18,019 nucleotides of DNA from Elusimicrobiota bacterium (GTDB lineage: Bacteria; Elusimicrobiota; Elusimicrobia; Elusimicrobiales; UBA9959): NCBI GenBank assembly GCA_030637365.1, contig DAOWGR010000090.1:1-18019 (forward strand). Direction: 5' to 3'. Both the position numbers and the translations under genes were made by a program. The notes below the pieces were generated by a model. The model ran no database searches. It was not told the origin of the DNA and worked only from the letters and a program-made list of their open reading frames with translations. This document shows, one piece after another, positions 15,002-18,019 of this stretch. Numbering within the stretch: position 1 is the stretch's first letter; every line of letters begins with the position of its first letter.

Positions 15002-16714
15002 TCATTTAATGCTTTTTTTGGCGAAGTCTGAAATGCTTTTTTGCGAGGCTTTCAGCTCTTTTTTTATTTGATTTTGTCTTGTGTTTATCAAATTGTCAAT
15101 TTTTGCGCGATAGGGTTTCAGCGCTTCGGCAACTTTTCGCTCGGCTTCTTTTTTAGCCTTTTGGACTTCATCTCCAAGCGCGCTTTTGAAAGCGGCCGAA
15201 ATTTTGTCGGCAAGGTCCGTTTTAAATGAAAATTCCGGTGAATTAAGCTTGCCTTTCACTTTTATATCGGCGGAAATGTCCGAAACGGAGGAAATTGATT
15301 TTTCAATGGAGCTTTTGAGCGGAGCGAATTTAATGTTTTCCGCGTTTGCTTTAAGCGCGGCATTTTTTATTTTGAATGTGGCGTTTCCTGACAAAGCCTT
15401 TCCCTTAATTTTAAAATCGCCCCTAAAATCGCCCGTTCCGTTTCTAAGGCTTACGCCGAAAGATTCTTTGGAGCCAAGCTCCATTTTTTTTACGGGTATG
15501 CCCGAATAATTTATTTTAAAATTACTTTCTGATACTTCTTTCGTCGCGTCTACCGAACACAGGACTTTCAGAATCGCCGATTCCGTTTTGCCGTCAATTC
15601 TAATAGTCATCGGTTTTCCGTAAATAAAAGGCTGCGTGGTAATGCCTTTTGCCGTTCCTTTATAAGCGAGAGGCTTGTCAAGTTTCAATTCCCCAGAGAT
15701 AAGCATTTCTTTTATGAGAAAATTCGGCCGTTTTTTGAGTTTTGGAAAGTGGACTATTCTGCCTCGCTGGGTTTTATTTTTCAATAATTTCTTTTTTGGA
15801 TTTTCAGGAATATATTTTTTCGCGAGAGTCGTCCATTTCCACGCTTTTTCAATTTTATCCGTCATGGCCGGCGCGAGCAGCATTTTTGAAATGGAATCAT
15901 TATCCAGCGCGGGCATATTCATTTTACCCATAAGATTTTTTGTGTCCAGGTTTTTAAGCTCTTCAATTTTTTTTAAATCTTCCTTAAAACTCTTCAAAGA
16001 TTTTTCAATCGCGTTTTTGTTCTTTTTAAAATCTTTGGAAAGCCGATTGGCTTTTTTTGCCACCTTTTTCAATTTTTTCATTTTTTTAAGGAAGTTTTTT
16101 TGTTTCTTCGCCGATTTATATTCCGCTTTTAATTCACTCAATCGCGTGTTATATGTCTTAATATCCGCCCGCTTCATTAAAGCGTCATATTCTGCTTCAT
16201 GTTTTTTTGAAAGGTTTTTCGCGAATATTACCGATTCAAGCGATTCGGGATTGATTTCAAATTTCTTTTTAGCGCCGCTTTTTATATTTTGCAATCCGGC
16301 TTTTCCCATCGCGCCCGATACATATCCAAGTTTTTTTACAAATTTTGGCGTTTTAACTTCACTTGTTTTCAGTTTTCTTGTTCTTTTCGTGCCGAATTTA
16401 AGTCCGCTTAACGAAGCTTCGTTTATAATGAATTTCTTTTTCAAAAGCGGCGCGGCCTGAATTTCAAATTTCATTTCGGCAAATTCCAAAAGATTTTTAT
16501 ATTCGTCTTTTCCGTCGCCGATTTTTACTTCCGCCATATACAGTTTCGGCGGAAGAAAAGAGGTGTCAAGAATGTTTATTTCAACTTCGGCTTTAACGGC
16601 TTTTCCGATTGATTTTTCAAGCGACCATTTTAATATAGGATCAAACGCGAAATAAAAAAACCCCCAAATGGCGGTAAGCAATATGAATCTTGGAAGGATA
16701 TAAGAATATCTCAT
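15002..16714 (-). CDS. TIGR03545-type envelope protein with AsmA-like C-terminal region
   Basis: A 570-residue protein with one membrane segment near the N terminus (about residues 7-28, ILPRFILLTAIWGFFYFAF), a region resembling AsmA/DUF490-type proteins (VEINILDTSFLPPKLYMAEVKIGD), a long lysine-rich, probably coiled-coil segment (about 170-265) and beta-rich C-terminal repeats (GDFKIKGKALSGNATFKIKNA). It is the second gene of a pair with the DUF2062-like gene, overlapping it by ATGA. I recognise this as the TIGR03545/TIGR03546 two-gene pair, known from outer-membrane bacteria and of unknown function. It probably sits in the inner membrane with most of the chain in the periplasm. Confidence 0.75.
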   Translation of the reverse strand: MRYSYILPRFILLTAIWGFFYFAFDPILKWSLEKSIGKAVKAEVEINILDTSFLPPKLYMAEVKIGDGKDEYKNLLEFAEMKFEIQAAPLLKKKFIINEASLSGLKFGTKRTRKLKTSEVKTPKFVKKLGYVSGAMGKAGLQNIKSGAKKKFEINPESLESVIFAKNLSKKHEAEYDALMKRADIKTYNTRLSELKAEYKSAKKQKNFLKKMKKLKKVAKKANRLSKDFKKNKNAIEKSLKSFKEDLKKIEELKNLDTKNLMGKMNMPALDNDSISKMLLAPAMTDKIEKAWKWTTLAKKYIPENPKKKLLKNKTQRGRIVHFPKLKKRPNFLIKEMLISGELKLDKPLAYKGTAKGITTQPFIYGKPMTIRIDGKTESAILKVLCSVDATKEVSESNFKINYSGIPVKKMELGSKESFGVSLRNGTGDFRGDFKIKGKALSGNATFKIKNAALKANAENIKFAPLKSSIEKSISSVSDISADIKVKGKLNSPEFSFKTDLADKISAAFKSALGDEVQKAKKEAERKVAEALKPYRAKIDNLINTRQNQIKKELKASQKSISDFAKKSIK

Positions 16715-17223
16715 ATACCTTCCTTAAAATACCATTCCAAAAGCCACGATTGTTTGAAGGTTTTCACTATTTTTGAGTTGATAATCTTTTCTTTAAATTT
16801 TTTATTATAGGCGATGCCGAATTTTTTCCCCAAGATATATGCCGGCGCGAACAATATCGTTCCCAGTATAAGTCCGCCGAGAAGAGTGGTATTGTTAAAA
16901 TCGGTCCATGGCATAATCGGCATATTGTAAAGTTTTGCCCAAAGCGGATAAAGAGCGGGAGAATTTAACAAATAATAACCGATAGGATCCGTTATTTTGT
17001 CAAAAACAGGAGCCAAAACGCTAGTCACCATTAATGAAAGAAGCGCCATGGGTAAATTGGTTTTTAAAACCATAAGCAGGATTATAATCAGTTGCGCGGT
17101 TAGATTGGCTTTTGGAATAAGACCCAATAAAAAGCCAAAGGCTATTCCCATTGCCATTTGATTTGGCGCGGTTTCAGTTACAAGACCTTTTATAAATTGC
17201 CGCAGAATGCTTAGAGGATTCAT
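16711..17223 (-). CDS. TIGR03546/DUF2062-type membrane protein
   Basis: A 170-residue membrane protein with about three hydrophobic segments (MAMGIAFGFLLGLIP, AQLIIILLMVL.., LLGGLILGTILFAPAYILG) and a conserved-looking NQMAMGIAFGFLLGLIPK block typical of DUF2062-like proteins. It is the first gene of the two-gene pair and overlaps the next by ATGA. I chose ATG 17223; the frame also allows a TTG one codon upstream. There is no clear ribosome binding site. A promoter TTGCGC-17-TATACT places transcription start within a few bases of the ATG, which would make this mRNA leaderless. Confidence 0.75.
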   Translation of the reverse strand: MNPLSILRQFIKGLVTETAPNQMAMGIAFGFLLGLIPKANLTAQLIIILLMVLKTNLPMALLSLMVTSVLAPVFDKITDPIGYYLLNSPALYPLWAKLYNMPIMPWTDFNNTTLLGGLILGTILFAPAYILGKKFGIAYNKKFKEKIINSKIVKTFKQSWLLEWYFKEGI

Positions 17224-17231
17224 CAAGGTAG

Positions 17232-17260
17232 AGTATACTTAAAATACAAGATAAGCGCAA
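17232..17260 (-). promoter_or_regulatory. Promoter of the TIGR03546/TIGR03545 pair
   Basis: On the minus strand: -35 TTGCGC (17260-17255), 17-base spacer, -10 TATACT (17237-17232). Expected transcription start near 17225, at the gene start. Confidence 0.5.
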
Positions 17261-17291
17261 AAAAAGTTTATAAGCTTAAAAAATCGCTATT

Positions 17292-17354
17292 CACCGCCGG
17301 AATTCCATTGTCGACACGGTAAGTCAAAGGTGTTTTATTTTCAGACCGGCGGTG
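17292..17354 (-). terminator. Possible long-loop terminator after the right-edge gene
   Basis: Perfect nine-base arms CACCGCCGG (17292-17300) and CCGGCGGTG (17346-17354) enclose 45 bases. On the minus strand the distal arm is followed eight bases later by TTTTTT. The proximal arm overlaps the last codons and stop of the gene ending at 17341. The loop is longer than in usual intrinsic terminators. Confidence 0.35.
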
Positions 17355-17613
17355 TTTTGGCGCTGAATTTCTGGTCATGCAAAACAAGAATGAAAGAAAC
17401 AATGGCCGCCACCGCTTTTTTTGAATAGTTATCGGTGTTAAAATAACCGTTTATACCGCGTTCATTTACCGTAAGGCTCAATTGAAAATCGCTTACATGA
17501 TAAGCGAAGTTATCGTCATCAAAGCGATCACGCAGTACAATGTCTATGGATTTATGTTGTTGTCCATCGTAAATGTTGCCGTGGATGGTATAATTTTTGT
17601 TCCATTTGTCCAT
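17341..17613 (-). CDS. Downstream part of a broken or recoded exported protein
   Basis: A 90-residue frame from ATG 17613 (MDKWNKNYTIHGN...) ending AKTPPV. It is beta-strand-like and polar, with no known family recognised. The ATG has no ribosome binding site at a usable distance. The same frame stays open upstream to the TAA at 17746-17748 and reads as plausible protein (FSGDNYSVRTTAGSDYAWG and on), which is also the frame of the preceding gene. The simplest reading is that 17341-18019 was one gene, interrupted by a single in-frame TAA. It may therefore be the 3' half of a pseudogene, or be made by readthrough or from a non-ATG start. Confidence 0.45.
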   Translation of the reverse strand: MDKWNKNYTIHGNIYDGQQHKSIDIVLRDRFDDDNFAYHVSDFQLSLTVNERGINGYFNTDNYSKKAVAAIVSFILVLHDQKFSAKTPPV

Positions 17614-17745
17614 TGTGAGATTAATGCCGTCGCCTCTTAAATAATATTCATCAGCGGTTCTTTTCCTTATATTGCCCCACGCGTAATCTGAACCGGCTGT
17701 CGTGCGGACACTGTAGTTATCTCCGGAAAATTTTTTAATTATTAC

Positions 17746-18019
17746 TTAAATCCGCGCGAAAAAATCATTGGCTTCAGTTTCATTTGCATCATTGAAGCGC
17801 CTTATTTGCATCCATAGATTTACATGTTCGTTCTTTACGGCGGATTTTTTTAAAACCCTTTCGGCGATGGGCTTTATTATTTCAATATCGGACAATTGGC
17901 CGTTTTGATGGACATAGTCCATGAGACGGCACCCGTCATAGCCTTGTAAATCGGATGCTTTGATATTATTAAGCTGAAAAGCGTGAATGGAATTGACACA
18001 AGAAAAAATAAAAACCAAA
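17746..18019 (-). CDS. Exported protein, 5' end outside the window, carrying a 48-bp repeat copy
   Basis: The frame enters from the right edge and ends at TAA 17746-17748. The first visible residues (VFIFSCVNSIHAFQ) look like the hydrophobic core and cleavage region of a signal peptide or lipoprotein signal, so the true start probably lies just beyond 18019; the only start-like codon in view is TTG 18018. Residues following are NNIKASDLQGYDGCRLMDYVHQNGQLSDIEI, in which GYDGCRLMDYVHQNGQ is encoded by the structured 48-bp repeat at 17896-17943. The remainder (IIKPIAERVLKKSAVKNEHVNLWMQIRRF) is probably helical. No family recognised. The frame continues past the stop into the next listed gene. 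Confidence 0.5.
   Translation of the reverse strand, partial: LVFIFSCVNSIHAFQLNNIKASDLQGYDGCRLMDYVHQNGQLSDIEIIKPIAERVLKKSAVKNEHVNLWMQIRRFNDANETEANDFFARI
17896..17943. repeat. Dispersed copy of the 48-bp structured repeat
   Basis: Matches unit B of the kamC array at 45 of 48 bases (differences at unit positions 26, 30 and 41) and is followed by TTG like the others. The hairpin is extended to a perfect six-base stem ATGGAC-ATA-GTCCAT. In this gene it is read one base out of register with kamC, giving GYDGCRLMDYVHQNGQ in place of KAMPGAVSRTMSIKTA. Confidence 0.9.

Noticed and set aside
15675..16460. Long plus-strand open frame antisense to the TIGR03545-type gene
   Set aside because: It is a shadow of the lysine-rich minus-strand gene, giving a phenylalanine-rich product with no family resemblance or ribosome binding site.

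Overview
The window carries a near-complete lysine-fermentation (3-aminomutase) locus from an anaerobic, AT-leaning bacterium. A gene pair whose family is reported only from bacteria with an outer membrane (TIGR03545/TIGR03546 type) points to a diderm. The gene content would fit amino-acid-fermenting candidate lineages such as Cloacimonadota or Elusimicrobiota, but nothing here fixes the phylum and this is inference.

Layout. From about 12.9 kb down to 0.2 kb everything is on the minus strand, in pathway order: acetoacetate CoA-transferase subunits (atoD, atoA), 3-keto-5-aminohexanoate cleavage enzyme (kce), a large TPR protein, 3,5-diaminohexanoate dehydrogenase (kdd), lysine 2,3-aminomutase (kamA), a P-loop protein (kamB-like), a MutS-like ATPase (kamC-like), lysine 5,6-aminomutase alpha (kamD), an ankyrin-repeat protein, lysine 5,6-aminomutase beta (kamE), and the start of an exported protein that runs off the left edge. 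Divergently, on the plus strand, lie a Mrp/ApbC ATPase and a phosphotransacetylase (13.17-14.98 kb). Converging on them from the right is the TIGR03545/TIGR03546-like pair. At the right edge is a broken or recoded exported protein.

How the genes work together. KamA makes beta-lysine, KamDE (B12 and PLP) makes 3,5-diaminohexanoate, Kdd oxidatively deaminates it, Kce condenses the product with acetyl-CoA to give 3-aminobutyryl-CoA and acetoacetate, and AtoDA moves CoA between butyryl-CoA and acetoacetate. Pta can conserve energy from the resulting acetyl-CoA. The ammonia lyase Kal is not in the window. KamB and KamC overlap each other and kamD, so they are probably made with the mutase and may service it.

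The most unusual signal is a 48-bp structured repeat. It occurs four times in tandem inside kamC, once as a decayed copy in the 5' end of kamA, and once as a nearly identical copy (45/48 against one kamC unit) in the right-edge gene, where it is read in a different frame. Each copy holds a small hairpin whose stem bases change in a compensatory way, so selection or mobility appears to act on the nucleic acid and not the peptide. Separately, three spacers of the kam cluster contain degenerate short-period repeats with periods of 6, 7 and 8 bases, and the atoD/mrp divergent region has a nested three-level inverted repeat.
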